Shown piece after piece: positions 36,251-45,347 of a DNA stretch of 64,000 nucleotides. Position 1 is the first letter of the stretch. Every line of letters starts with the position of its first letter. The DNA comes from Rhodobacteraceae bacterium LMO-JJ12 (GTDB lineage Bacteria; Pseudomonadota; Alphaproteobacteria; Rhodobacterales; Rhodobacteraceae), in NCBI GenBank assembly GCA_021555075.1, contig JAKGBX010000001.1, positions 186,001 to 250,000 of the forward strand, read 5' to 3'. A model generated the notes under the pieces. That model had not been told where the DNA came from, did not search any database, and worked only from the letters and a program-made list of their open reading frames with translations. Made by a program: the position numbers and the translations under genes.

Positions 36251-36306
36251 CGCCACAGGGTGGACGAGTTGCCCGCGTTGGCAGCCAAACCACTCAACAA
36301 ACGCGA

Positions 36307-36486
36307 TCAGAAATCTATCGCGATGCCCTTTTTCTCCCAATCGCCATAGCGCGCGGGGTCAAGCCCGTCGCGCCCGCCCAACTCCTTGGGGCGTGCCTTG
36401 GCTTCTTCGTCGGCGATCTTGCGCCGTTCTTCGGCTTCCGCAAGGGCGCGGATCGCGGCGGGGGGGAGGTCTTTCTTTACGCTCAT
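36307..36486 (-). CDS. DUF1674 mini-protein (SDHAF4-like)
   Basis: A 59-residue gene read from the minus strand. The product starts MSVKKDLPPAAIRALAEAEE, has a charged helix, and ends in the family signature GGRDGLDPARYGDWEKKG followed by IAIDF. The eukaryotic relative SDHAF4 helps insert flavinated SdhA into succinate dehydrogenase; a similar role is plausible but not shown. It lies alone between dapB and rsmB, facing the former. Confidence 0.85.
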   Translation of the reverse strand: MSVKKDLPPAAIRALAEAEERRKIADEEAKARPKELGGRDGLDPARYGDWEKKGIAIDF

Positions 36487-36541
36487 GTGCTTGATATATG
36501 CCGCGCCTAGGCCTTTGCCAAGGACGACCTAAGGAATCCCG

Positions 36542-37810
36542 ATGTCGCACCCTCCCATGACTGCGCGCCGTGCTGCGGTGCACCTGCTCGACCAAGTGCT
36601 TGAAGAACAGCTTTTGCTTAGCGAAGCTTTGGCCAGTGGCGTTCTCACCCGGCTTGACCCGGCCGAGCGCGCCCGCGCCCAGAGGCTTGCCACCGACACA
36701 TTGCGCGGGCTGGAACGCGCTGATCGGCTGTTGCAAAAACACCTGCGCAAATACCCGCCGGTGCACGTACGCAACGTTCTGCGCATGGCCACGGTTGAGC
36801 TGGCTCATGGTGGCGATGCGCATGGCGTGGTGAACGAGGCGGTCAATATCGTCGCCTCGCACAAGCGCCACAACCGCATCAAGGGGCTGGTCAACGCCGT
36901 GCTGCGCAAGATGGCCGATGAAGCGCCCGCAAAATGGGATACTCTGCGCATTCCGCGTCTGCCAAAATGGCTGCGCGGCCCGCTGGTTCAGGCCTATGGC
37001 CCTGAAGTGATGATCGCCATCGAAGCGGCGCATTTCGCTGGCGCGCCGCTTGATCTGACGGCCAAGACCGACCCCGCCGCCGTGGCCGAAGCGACCGGCG
37101 GCACGCTTCTACCCACCGGGTCTGTCCGCCTTAGCGGTACGCCGCAGGTCTCGAACCTTCCCGGCTATGACACGGGTGAATGGTGGGTCCAGGACACGGC
37201 CGCCGCTCTGCCCGCCCGTATCCTTGCCGTGCAACCCGGCGAAAAGGTGCTTGATATGTGCGCCGCCCCCGGCGGCAAGACGCTACAACTCAGTGCTGTT
37301 GGTGGCGAAGTCACAGCACTTGATATCTCGGCCAACCGGTTGACTCGCGTGGCCGAAAACCTCGGCCGCACCGGGCTGACCGCCGAGATCGTCGAAGGTG
37401 ATGCGCTCACTCATGAAGGGCAATATGACGCGATTCTGCTTGATGCGCCCTGTTCGGCCACCGGCACGATCCGCCGTCATCCCGATCTGCCACATGCCAA
37501 GGACGGTGCAGAGTTCGGCGCGCTGATCGATTTGCAGGCCGCGATGCTTGACCACGCGATTAGCCTTCTCAAACCCGGCGGCAGGCTGCTCTATTGCACC
37601 TGTAGCCTTCTGCCAGACGAGGGCGAAGTACAGGTAGAAGAGGCTCTAACCCGCCACGAAATGCTTGAAATCGACACTGCTGCGCTGGCGCTCCCCGGTA
37701 TTGAGCCGGACTGGATCACCGAAGAAGGCGGGCTGCGTCTGCGCCCTGATTTCTGGTCCGATGTGGGCGGGATGGATGGGTTTTACATCGCGATGCTTCG
37801 ACGCAAGTAG
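36542..37810 (+). CDS. RsmB/NOP-family RNA cytosine-C5 methyltransferase
   Basis: A 422-residue enzyme with an N-terminal NusB-like RNA-binding domain (about 1-140: RAAVHLLDQVLEEQLLLSEA, then NAVLRKMADEAP) and a C-terminal methyltransferase domain. The SAM site is DMCAAPGGKTLQL and the two conserved cysteines are in LDAPCSATGTIRRHP and YCTCSLLPDEGE. It most resembles RsmB, which methylates C967 of 16S rRNA, so rsmB is a likely but not certain name. It begins 55 bases from the divergent DUF1674 gene. Confidence 0.92.
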   Translation: MSHPPMTARRAAVHLLDQVLEEQLLLSEALASGVLTRLDPAERARAQRLATDTLRGLERADRLLQKHLRKYPPVHVRNVLRMATVELAHGGDAHGVVNEAVNIVASHKRHNRIKGLVNAVLRKMADEAPAKWDTLRIPRLPKWLRGPLVQAYGPEVMIAIEAAHFAGAPLDLTAKTDPAAVAEATGGTLLPTGSVRLSGTPQVSNLPGYDTGEWWVQDTAAALPARILAVQPGEKVLDMCAAPGGKTLQLSAVGGEVTALDISANRLTRVAENLGRTGLTAEIVEGDALTHEGQYDAILLDAPCSATGTIRRHPDLPHAKDGAEFGALIDLQAAMLDHAISLLKPGGRLLYCTCSLLPDEGEVQVEEALTRHEMLEIDTAALALPGIEPDWITEEGGLRLRPDFWSDVGGMDGFYIAMLRRK

Positions 37811-37912
37811 GCAAAAATCCCCAACCCCAGGTTTTGGTGGATGACCTGCCCTCAAAGCCGGGCTAGTATGGCACGCAACGACGCTCTTTGATGGGCGCAT
37901 GAGGCCGAGTTG

Positions 37913-39646
37913 ATGTCCGAAGGCGAAACGATCCGCGTGTGGTTCACGCGCCTGCTCAACCGTGTGCAAGCGCGCATCAGCGCCGTGGGCAAACCGGCCA
38001 CGGCCTTCGTGTCTCAGCCAGAACCCCGCAGCATCGGCATCTTTGCCCGCGGACGACAGCTTATAGCGGGCAATTTTCTCTTTGCGGGCAAGCTGATCGA
38101 GAATGACAGCGCCAGCATCTGGTCGCTTGGTGCCAAATCGCCCGCTTTCCTGCAAGAAATCCACGGTTTTGCCTGGCTTGATGATCTGGCGGCGGTGGGC
38201 GACGCCCCGGCCCGTGTCCGCGCTCAGGAATGGACCTGGGAATGGGTGGCACAATTTGGCGGCGGCGCTGGCCCCGGCTGGACGCCCGAACTCACCGGTC
38301 GCCGCCTGATCCGCTGGATCAATCACGCGATTTTTCTGCTGCATGGCAGTGACAAGGAACAATCTGACGCTTTCTATCGCTCGCTCGCGCATCAGACGAT
38401 CTTTCTTGGTCGCCGCTGGCAGGCCACAACGCCGGGCCTGCCCCGGTTTGAGGCTCTAACTGGGCTGATCTATGCCGGGCTGTCGCTTGAGGGGATGGAA
38501 AAGCATGTCGCCCCGGCGGTTCAGGCGCTGGCGCGCGAATGCCGCGCGCAGGTCGATGCCGAAGGCGGCATTCCCACCCGCAACCCCGAAGAGTTGCTTG
38601 AGGTTTTTACCCTCTTGTGTTGGGCCGCCGCAGCGCTTTCGGAAGCGGGCAAGCCGGTGCCCAATACGCATTTCGAAGCGATTGAACGGATCGCGCCCAC
38701 GCTGCGCACCCTGCGCCATGCTGATGGTTCGCTGGCGCGGTATCATGGTGGCGGCAAGGGGCTGGAAGGGCGGCTCGACAACGCGCTGGCGCAATCGGGC
38801 GTCAAGGGCCGCGCACCCGACGGGCTGTCGATGGGTTATGCGCGGTTATCGGCGGGGCGCACCTCGGTGATCGTCGACGCGTCGCCCCCGCCCAAAGGCC
38901 GGGCCAGCCATGACGGCCATGCCAGCACACTTGCGTTCGAACTTACGTCGGGGCGCCGCCCGCTGGTCGTGAACTGCGGTTCGGGTGCCAGCTTTGGCGA
39001 AGAGTGGCGCCGCGCCGGGCGCGCCACCCCGTCGCATTCCACGCTTTGTATTGAGGGATATTCCAGCGCCCGCCTTGCCGGAGGAACCGGGCGCAATGCC
39101 GAATATCTCACCGAGGCCCCCAGCCATGTGCCGATCGAGATGAGCCAGGCGCCCGATGGCATCCGTTTTCAGGGTGGTCATGATGGCTGGGTCAAATCCC
39201 ACGGGCTGACCCATGCGCGCACACTCGAACTTACCTTCGATGGGCGGGGCATGGTCGGCGAAGACCTTCTGATCTGTCTCAACGAGGCCGATGAGGCGCG
39301 ATTCAACAAACTGCTCGAAGACGGGCTTGGCGTCGGTGTGCAATTTCGCATCCGGTTTCATTTGCATCCCGATGTCGATGCCGAACTTGATATGGGCGGT
39401 GCCGCTGTCTCGCTTGGCCTCAAAAGTGGCGAGCTTTGGGTGCTGCGCAGCGAGGGCGGGATCGAGATGACCGTTGAACCTTCGGTCTATCTCGAAAAAG
39501 GCAGGCTCAAACCCCGCCATGCCCGTCAGATCGTGCTTTCGGGCCATGCCACCGAGACGGCGACGCGGGTGCGCTGGTCGCTCTCCAAGGCGCAAGACAC
39601 CCCGGTCAGCATCCGCGACGTGAAAATGGACGATTTGCCGGTCTGA
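37913..39646 (+). CDS. Heparinase II/III family protein
   Basis: A 577-residue protein with an alpha-helical toroid region (about 60-330: AWLDDLAAVGDAPARVRAQE, RWINHAIFLLHG) and a C-terminal beta-sandwich lyase domain starting near 340 (GHASTLAFELTSGRRPLVVN). No signal peptide is evident. Members are polysaccharide lyases or, in many alphaproteobacteria, uncharacterised proteins always found between rsmB and purH-like genes. ATG 37913 is preferred to TTG 37910. The substrate is not readable from sequence. Confidence 0.82.
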   Translation: MSEGETIRVWFTRLLNRVQARISAVGKPATAFVSQPEPRSIGIFARGRQLIAGNFLFAGKLIENDSASIWSLGAKSPAFLQEIHGFAWLDDLAAVGDAPARVRAQEWTWEWVAQFGGGAGPGWTPELTGRRLIRWINHAIFLLHGSDKEQSDAFYRSLAHQTIFLGRRWQATTPGLPRFEALTGLIYAGLSLEGMEKHVAPAVQALARECRAQVDAEGGIPTRNPEELLEVFTLLCWAAAALSEAGKPVPNTHFEAIERIAPTLRTLRHADGSLARYHGGGKGLEGRLDNALAQSGVKGRAPDGLSMGYARLSAGRTSVIVDASPPPKGRASHDGHASTLAFELTSGRRPLVVNCGSGASFGEEWRRAGRATPSHSTLCIEGYSSARLAGGTGRNAEYLTEAPSHVPIEMSQAPDGIRFQGGHDGWVKSHGLTHARTLELTFDGRGMVGEDLLICLNEADEARFNKLLEDGLGVGVQFRIRFHLHPDVDAELDMGGAAVSLGLKSGELWVLRSEGGIEMTVEPSVYLEKGRLKPRHARQIVLSGHATETATRVRWSLSKAQDTPVSIRDVKMDDLPV

Positions 39647-39770
39647 ATGGTCGCCGTACGTTCGGCGGCCACTTTTTTCTGCATGCGCGACATAACTGCG
39701 GTTCAATCTCTCGTCTGATTGGCGTATGCGACGCTCGAAAGCTGCCAAATCGTCTTATCGGAGACCCGCA

Positions 39771-41360
39771 ATGACCGATCACCCCACCATTCGCCGCGCC
39801 CTTCTGTCCGTGTCCGACAAGACCGGCCTTGTCGATCTGGGCCGCGCCCTCTCGGAACGCGGCGTCGAGTTGCTCTCGACCGGCGGCACCGCATCGGCGC
39901 TGCGCGACGCAGGTCTCACCGTAATCGACGTGGCCGAGATCACAGGCTTTCCCGAGATGATGGATGGCCGGGTCAAAACCCTGCATCCGATGGTGCATGG
40001 CGGTCTGCTGGCGCTGCGCGACAATGCCGATCACACCGGCGCGATGGACACACACGGGATCAAACCCATCGACCTGCTGGTGGTCAATCTCTACCCGTTT
40101 GAAGAAACCGTCGCCAAGGGCGCCGAGTGGGACGACTGCATCGAGAATATCGACATCGGCGGCCCGGCCATGATCCGCGCCGCCGCCAAGAACCACGCTT
40201 TTGTCAGCGTCGTTGTGGATGTCGAGGACTATGAGACGCTCATTTCCGATATGGATCAACACAACGGGGCCACCTGCCCGAAATTCCGCCGCAAGCTGGC
40301 CCAACGCGCCTATGCCCGCACTGCCGCATATGACGCTGCCGTTTCCACATGGATGGCCGATGCCATTGGCGACCCCACTCCGCGCCGCCGCGCCTTTGCC
40401 GGCACATTGGCCCAGACCCTGCGCTATGGTGAAAATCCGCACCAATCGGCCAGCTTCTATACCGATGGCTCCGCCCGCCCCGGTGTCGCTTCGGCGGTTC
40501 AGCATCAGGGCAAGGAACTCAGCTATAACAACATCAACGACACCGACGCCGCGTTCGAGTTGGTCAGCGAATTTGACGCCGCAAACGGCCCGGCCTGCGC
40601 CATCATCAAACACGCCAACCCCAGCGGCGTGGCGCGTGGCGCGACTCTGAAAGACGCCTATGTCAAGGCGTTCGACTGTGACCGAACCAGCGCATTTGGC
40701 GGCATTGTCGCCCTCAATCAGCCGCTTGATGGCGCAACGGCCGAAGAAATTGCACAAATTTTTACAGAAGTTGTGATCGCCCCCGAGGCCAGCGCCGAGG
40801 CCCGCGAAGTGTTCGCCGCCAAGAAGAACCTGCGCCTTCTGACCACCGGCGGCATGGCCGATCCAATGGCGGCGGGTCTCACCTATCGGCAGGTCTCGGG
40901 TGGGTTGCTGGTGCAGGACAAAGACAACGGCCACATCACCCTTGATGACCTCAAGGTGGTGACCAAACGCGCCCCGAGCGAGCGTGAACTCGCTGACCTT
41001 CTGTTCGCCTGGACGGTCGCCAAGCATGTGAAATCAAACGCGATTGTATACGTCAAGGACGGCGCAACCGTAGGTGTAGGGGCGGGCCAGATGAGCCGCC
41101 TCGACAGCGCCAATATCGCCGCGATCAAGGCCGCCCGCATGGGCGAGGCGCTGGGTCTGCCCGACAGCCCGGCCAAGGGGTCTGTCGTTGCATCGGATGC
41201 GTTTTTCCCCTTCGCCGATGGTCTGATGGAAGCCGCCGCCGCAGGCGCCACGGCGGTGATTCAGCCGGGCGGCAGCATGCGCGACGACGAAGTTATCGCA
41301 GCGGCAGACGCAGCAGGGCTGGCTATGGTCTTGACCGGGATGCGTCATTTCCGGCACTAA
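39771..41360 (+). CDS. purH: Bifunctional AICAR formyltransferase / IMP cyclohydrolase
   Basis: A 529-residue enzyme for the last two steps of IMP synthesis. The N-terminal cyclohydrolase domain has [16 protein letters not shown] and STGGTA. The formyltransferase domain, from about residue 200, has [14 protein letters not shown], the HANPSGVA motif with catalytic Lys-His, and the C-terminal [11 protein letters not shown]. The ATG at 39771 follows a GGAGAC site; the frame from 39726 adds 15 unlikely residues. Confidence 0.97.
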   Translation: MTDHPTIRRALLSVSDKTGLVDLGRALSERGVELLSTGGTASALRDAGLTVIDVAEITGFPEMMDGRVKTLHPMVHGGLLALRDNADHTGAMDTHGIKPIDLLVVNLYPFEETVAKGAEWDDCIENIDIGGPAMIRAAAKNHAFVSVVVDVEDYETLISDMDQHNGATCPKFRRKLAQRAYARTAAYDAAVSTWMADAIGDPTPRRRAFAGTLAQTLRYGENPHQSASFYTDGSARPGVASAVQHQGKELSYNNINDTDAAFELVSEFDAANGPACAIIKHANPSGVARGATLKDAYVKAFDCDRTSAFGGIVALNQPLDGATAEEIAQIFTEVVIAPEASAEAREVFAAKKNLRLLTTGGMADPMAAGLTYRQVSGGLLVQDKDNGHITLDDLKVVTKRAPSERELADLLFAWTVAKHVKSNAIVYVKDGATVGVGAGQMSRLDSANIAAIKAARMGEALGLPDSPAKGSVVASDAFFPFADGLMEAAAAGATAVIQPGGSMRDDEVIAAADAAGLAMVLTGMRHFRH

Positions 41361-41420
41361 GGGTTGAGCAAAAAGTGTCGAGGCCGGACGAACCGGCCCG
41401 AACGAGGCAGGAGAGCAGAG

Positions 41421-41897
41421 ATGCGCACCGTTTTCTGGGTCGGTTTCTGGACCTTTCTGGCCGATCAGGCCAGCAAATACCTGATCGTGCATTGGATGAA
41501 CCTGCGCGAGCTGGGTGAGATTCTTGTGATTCCCGGATTTTTCAATCTGCGGATGGCGTGGAACTATGGCGTCAACTTCGGCCTCTTTGCAGAAGACAAT
41601 GAACTCACGCGGTGGGTGCTTATCATTGTCGCGCTGGTGATTTCAGGCGCCGTTTTGTGGTGGACCCATCATGAGGCTGGCGGCGCAATGACCCGCATCG
41701 CGGCGGGGCTTTTGGTTGGCGGGGCGCTGGGCAATGTGGTCGATCGTTTGCTTTATGGTGCGGTGGCCGATTTCCTGAATGTCACCTGCTGTAGTTTCAA
41801 TAACCCATATGCCTTTAATGTCGCCGATGTAGCGGTGTTTGCCGGGGCCGTGGGAATGGTAATTTTCACCGGGGCGAAAACCCCGCGTGACGTTTGA
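41421..41897 (+). CDS. lspA: Lipoprotein signal peptidase (signal peptidase II)
   Basis: A 158-residue inner-membrane aspartyl protease with four helices. The two catalytic aspartates are visible in GGALGNVVDRLLYG and FNVADVAVF, and the MAWNYGVNFGLF segment matches the family's NxGxxFG site. It cuts signal peptides of diacylglyceryl-prolipoproteins, which would include the patatin and BamF-like proteins of this window. A GCAGGAGAG ribosome site supports the ATG at 41421 over the longer frame from 41364. Confidence 0.95.
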   Translation: MRTVFWVGFWTFLADQASKYLIVHWMNLRELGEILVIPGFFNLRMAWNYGVNFGLFAEDNELTRWVLIIVALVISGAVLWWTHHEAGGAMTRIAAGLLVGGALGNVVDRLLYGAVADFLNVTCCSFNNPYAFNVADVAVFAGAVGMVIFTGAKTPRDV

Positions 41898-41942
41898 CGG
41901 GCAATGCGTTAGAAACCTGCCCAAATGGTGTTGGAGTGTTCC

Positions 41943-42467
41943 ATGCGCAAGCGCATCTTGATCCTGATCCTGGCGGCAACCGGTTTGGCCGGATGTGCCG
42001 GCTATGAGCGTGACATCACGCTGCGCAACCTTCAGGCACCGGGCAACGGCCCGGATGAGTTTTCGATCCTGCCCGGCAAGCCGCTTGAGCAACCCAAGAG
42101 CTTTACCGAGCTTCCTGCGCCGACACCGGGCGCCACCAACCTGACCGACCGCAACCCGAAGGCCGATGGCATTGCCGCGCTGGGCGGGCGACCTGAACGG
42201 CTCACGCCCCAAGGCGTGCCGGGCAGCGATGGCGCACTGGTGCGCCATGCGTCGCGCAATGGGGTCGACCCAACCGTGCGTGAAACTCTTGCCGCGCAGG
42301 ATGAAGATTTCCGCCGTCGTCAATCGCGCTTTACCAAGCTGCGCATCGCGCGTCAGGATCTCTATAACAAGGTCTATAAGCGCGAAACGCTCAATGCCCG
42401 TCGCGAGATGAATCGCTATCGTCGCAGTACCGGCGTGCGCACACCCTCGGCGCCCCCGCCGAACTGA
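41943..42467 (+). CDS. DUF3035 lipoprotein, BamF-like
   Basis: A 174-residue lipoprotein with lipobox LAGC at about residues 14-17, directly after lspA. The following stretch (GPDEFSILPGKPLEQPKSF, then LPAPTPGATNLTDRNPKAD) is the conserved part of alphaproteobacterial DUF3035 proteins. Some of these are named BamF, an accessory lipoprotein of the outer-membrane barrel assembly machine. The rest is low-complexity and probably extended. I am sure of the family pattern but only moderately of the BamF role. Confidence 0.75.
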   Translation: MRKRILILILAATGLAGCAGYERDITLRNLQAPGNGPDEFSILPGKPLEQPKSFTELPAPTPGATNLTDRNPKADGIAALGGRPERLTPQGVPGSDGALVRHASRNGVDPTVRETLAAQDEDFRRRQSRFTKLRIARQDLYNKVYKRETLNARREMNRYRRSTGVRTPSAPPPN

Positions 42468-42632
42468 GGGTCTGCCAGCACCCGCAACTGAACAGGGCGC
42501 GCTATTTCGTGACTCCGCACCCAAGCTCTGTCTGATAACTCACATCTGCGTCACCTGCCGTCGCCATGCCTTGCAGCGGCTGCGCGGGTGCCTATTGTCT
42601 GCCTCAACCGCCATGTCGAGAGGAAAACCCCT

Positions 42633-44000
42633 ATGACGAAGCCCCTGACCCGATGGCTCACCGTGTTCGCAATGTTCGCTATTTTCCTGAGCCTGCCCGC
42701 GCTATCCGGGGCTCGGGCTGATGATCAGGTGACAAGCTTCACGCTCGATAATGGCATGGAGGTGGTTGTGATCGAGGATCACCGCGCGCCGGTGGTGGTG
42801 CATATGGTCTGGTATCGCGCCGGATCAGCCGATGAAACGCCGGGCGTCTCGGGTGTGGCGCATTTTCTTGAGCATCTGCTGTTCAAGGCCACCGACACCC
42901 TTGAATCCGGCGAATTTTCGTCGACCGTCGCGCGCAATGGGGGGCGCGACAACGCCTTTACCAGCTTTGACTACACCGCCTATTTCCAACGCGTCGCGGC
43001 TGATCGGCTCGAACTGATGATGCGCATGGAGAGCGACAGGATGATCAACATCCGCCTCTCCGAGGATGACATCGCCACCGAACGTGATGTGATCATAGAA
43101 GAGCGTAACATGCGCGTCGAAAACAACCCGGACGCGCTGTTTCGTGAACAGAAACGCGCGGCGCAATATCTCAATCACCGCTATGGTGTGCCGGTGATCG
43201 GCTGGCGCCACGAGATGGAGAAACTCGATCTCAACGCGGCCATGACCTACTACAAGCGCTTTTACGCGCCCAATAACGCCGTGCTGGTGGTGGCCGGTGA
43301 TGTGTTGCCAGACGAGGTGCGCGGGCTGGCCGAGAAATATTACGGCGTCCTGCCCGCCAACCCCGATCTTGCACCCCGCGCCCGCCCGTCCGAGCCACCA
43401 CAAATGGCCGAACGTCGGCTGACCTTTCACGACCCGCGCGTCGCCCAACCCTATGTCAGCCGCTCCTACCTCGCGCCCGAACGCAACAGCGGAGATCAGG
43501 AACAAGCCGCGGCCCTCACTTTGCTGTCCGAGCTTCTGGGCGGAGGCAATACCTCTTGGTTTTCTGAGAAATTACAATTCGAAACCCAGAAGGCGGTCTA
43601 TACCGGCGCTTTCTATGATGGCAGTTCGCTTGATGAAAGCACCTTCAATCTGGTCGTCGTGCCCTCCGAAGGTGTCACCCTGCAAGAGGCCGAAGACGCG
43701 ATGGATGACGCTCTGGCGCAATTCCTGCAAGCCGGTGTTGATCGCGAACAGTTGGAACGCATCAAGATGCAACTGCGCGCCTCCCAGATCTATGCCCGCG
43801 ACTCTGTTGAAAGCCTGGCCAACCGCTATGGCGGGGCGCTGACCACCGGGCTGACAATCGCGGATGTGCAGGCCTGGCCCGACGTGTTGCAAGCGGTAGG
43901 CGAAGAAGACATCCTCGCCGCCGCGCGCGAAGTGTTAGTGCGCCGCAATGCAGTTACCGGGTGGCTGATGAGCGCCGAGACCAAGGAGATTACCCAATGA
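42633..44000 (+). CDS. M16 family zinc metallopeptidase, catalytic partner
   Basis: A 455-residue exported protease with a signal peptide (LTVFAMFAIFLSLPALSGARA). The inverted zinc motif HFLEH near residue 75 and the third ligand Glu in DVIIEERNM are intact, so this is the active half of an M16B pair. Such pairs degrade peptides in the periplasm. The C-terminal half lacks the motif, as usual. The ATG at 42633 follows GAGAGGAAAA. It overlaps the next M16 gene by 4 bases, so the two form a heteromer. Confidence 0.92.
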   Translation: MTKPLTRWLTVFAMFAIFLSLPALSGARADDQVTSFTLDNGMEVVVIEDHRAPVVVHMVWYRAGSADETPGVSGVAHFLEHLLFKATDTLESGEFSSTVARNGGRDNAFTSFDYTAYFQRVAADRLELMMRMESDRMINIRLSEDDIATERDVIIEERNMRVENNPDALFREQKRAAQYLNHRYGVPVIGWRHEMEKLDLNAAMTYYKRFYAPNNAVLVVAGDVLPDEVRGLAEKYYGVLPANPDLAPRARPSEPPQMAERRLTFHDPRVAQPYVSRSYLAPERNSGDQEQAAALTLLSELLGGGNTSWFSEKLQFETQKAVYTGAFYDGSSLDESTFNLVVVPSEGVTLQEAEDAMDDALAQFLQAGVDREQLERIKMQLRASQIYARDSVESLANRYGGALTTGLTIADVQAWPDVLQAVGEEDILAAAREVLVRRNAVTGWLMSAETKEITQ

Positions 44001-45307
44001 TGATGCGTCTGGCTCTTACCCTCGTTGCCGCCCTGACATTCGCCCTTCCGGCCCGCGCGGGTGTGGATATCAAGGAGATTACCTCGCCCGGCGGGATTGA
44101 GGCCTGGTTGGTCGAGGAGCATCAAATCCCCTTCATCGCGCTTGAGCTGCGCTTCAAGGGCGGTGCCTCGCTCGATGCGCCCGGCAAACGCGGCGCGATC
44201 AACCTGATGACCGCCCTGCTCGAAGAGGGCGCGGGCGACATGGACGCGCGCGAATTCGCCCGCGCGGCGGAAAGCCTCGCCGCCTCGTTCCGCTACCGCG
44301 CCAGCGACGATACAGTCTCTATCTCGGCCAAATTCCTCACCGAGAACCGCGATCAGGCTATCACCCTTCTGCGCGAAACGCTGATCAATCCGCGCTTTGA
44401 CGAGGATGCGATCGAGCGGGTACGCGCCCAGATACTCTCGGGTTTGCGCTCGGACCTGAAAGACCCCAACGCCATCGCCGGACGCGCCTTTGACGCGGCG
44501 GTGTTCGGTGATCACCCCTATGCCAGCTCGAAAGACGGCACCATCGAGAGCGTCACCGCGCTCGGCCGTGCCGATATCCTTGCCGCCCACGCAGCCACCA
44601 TGGCGCGCGATCGTCTCTATGTCAGCGCTGTCGGCGACATCACCGCCGAAGAACTCGGCGCGCTGCTTGACAGCTTGCTTGCCGATCTGCCTGCCAGCGG
44701 TCCAGCCATGCCCGGCAGGGCCAATCCGCAATTCACCGGCGATCTCACCGTGATTGATTTTGACACGCCGCAATCCGTCGCAATCTTCGGCCAGCGCGGC
44801 TTGCCGCTCGACCATCCCGATTTCTTCGCCGCCTATCTTATCGATGTTATCCTTGGCGGCGGCGGTTTCGAATCCCGCCTGATGACCGAAGTGCGTGAGA
44901 AACGCGGCCTGACCTATGGCGTCTATTCCTATCTCGTAGACAAGGAATTCACCGATATCTGGATGGGCTCGGTCGCCTCGGCGAATGATCGCGTTGCCGA
45001 AACCATCGAGGTGATCAAGGCTGAATGGCAGCGTATGCACGACACCGGCGTGACCGCAGAAGAATTGCAAGACGCCAAGACCTATCTCACCGGCTCTTAC
45101 CCCCTGCGGTTTGATGGCAACGGCCCGATTGCCAACATCATGGCCAACATGCAGGTCGCGCATATGCCGCTTGATTACATCGCCACGCGCAACGACAAGG
45201 TCGAGGCGGTGACGCTGGAACAGGTCAACCGCGTCGCGCGCGAATTGCTCGATCCCGAGCATCTCAGCTTCGTGGTGGTCGGTCGCCCGGAAGGTCTGTC
45301 AAACTAA
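43997..45307 (+). CDS. M16 family peptidase-like protein, non-catalytic partner
   Basis: A 436-residue exported M16-fold protein with a signal peptide (LALTLVAALTFALPARA). The place of the zinc motif reads INLMTALLEEGAG, so the HxxEH ligands are missing and it cannot bind zinc in the usual way. The C-terminal GGGGFESRLMTEVREKRGLT region is the family's substrate-binding Arg/Tyr segment. It starts by ATGA overlap with the catalytic partner, the standard arrangement for heterodimeric M16B proteases. Confidence 0.92.
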   Translation: MMMRLALTLVAALTFALPARAGVDIKEITSPGGIEAWLVEEHQIPFIALELRFKGGASLDAPGKRGAINLMTALLEEGAGDMDAREFARAAESLAASFRYRASDDTVSISAKFLTENRDQAITLLRETLINPRFDEDAIERVRAQILSGLRSDLKDPNAIAGRAFDAAVFGDHPYASSKDGTIESVTALGRADILAAHAATMARDRLYVSAVGDITAEELGALLDSLLADLPASGPAMPGRANPQFTGDLTVIDFDTPQSVAIFGQRGLPLDHPDFFAAYLIDVILGGGGFESRLMTEVREKRGLTYGVYSYLVDKEFTDIWMGSVASANDRVAETIEVIKAEWQRMHDTGVTAEELQDAKTYLTGSYPLRFDGNGPIANIMANMQVAHMPLDYIATRNDKVEAVTLEQVNRVARELLDPEHLSFVVVGRPEGLSN

Positions 45308-45315
45308 GCCATCAG

Positions 45316-45347
45316 AAGGCCGCCTGTCAGAGCAGGCACGCGGCCTT
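45316..45347. terminator. Hairpin between convergent M16 and ALDH genes
   Basis: A stem of AAGGCCG (45316-45322) and CGGCCTT (45341-45347) encloses a second CCTG/CAGG pairing. It lies between the M16 stop and the stop codon of the convergent aldehyde dehydrogenase gene. There is no strong T run, so termination is only suggested. Confidence 0.4.

Noticed and set aside
39606-41027. A 473-codon minus-strand frame opposite purH
   Set aside because: purH is a complete, recognisable enzyme; the minus frame is an antisense shadow with no motif.
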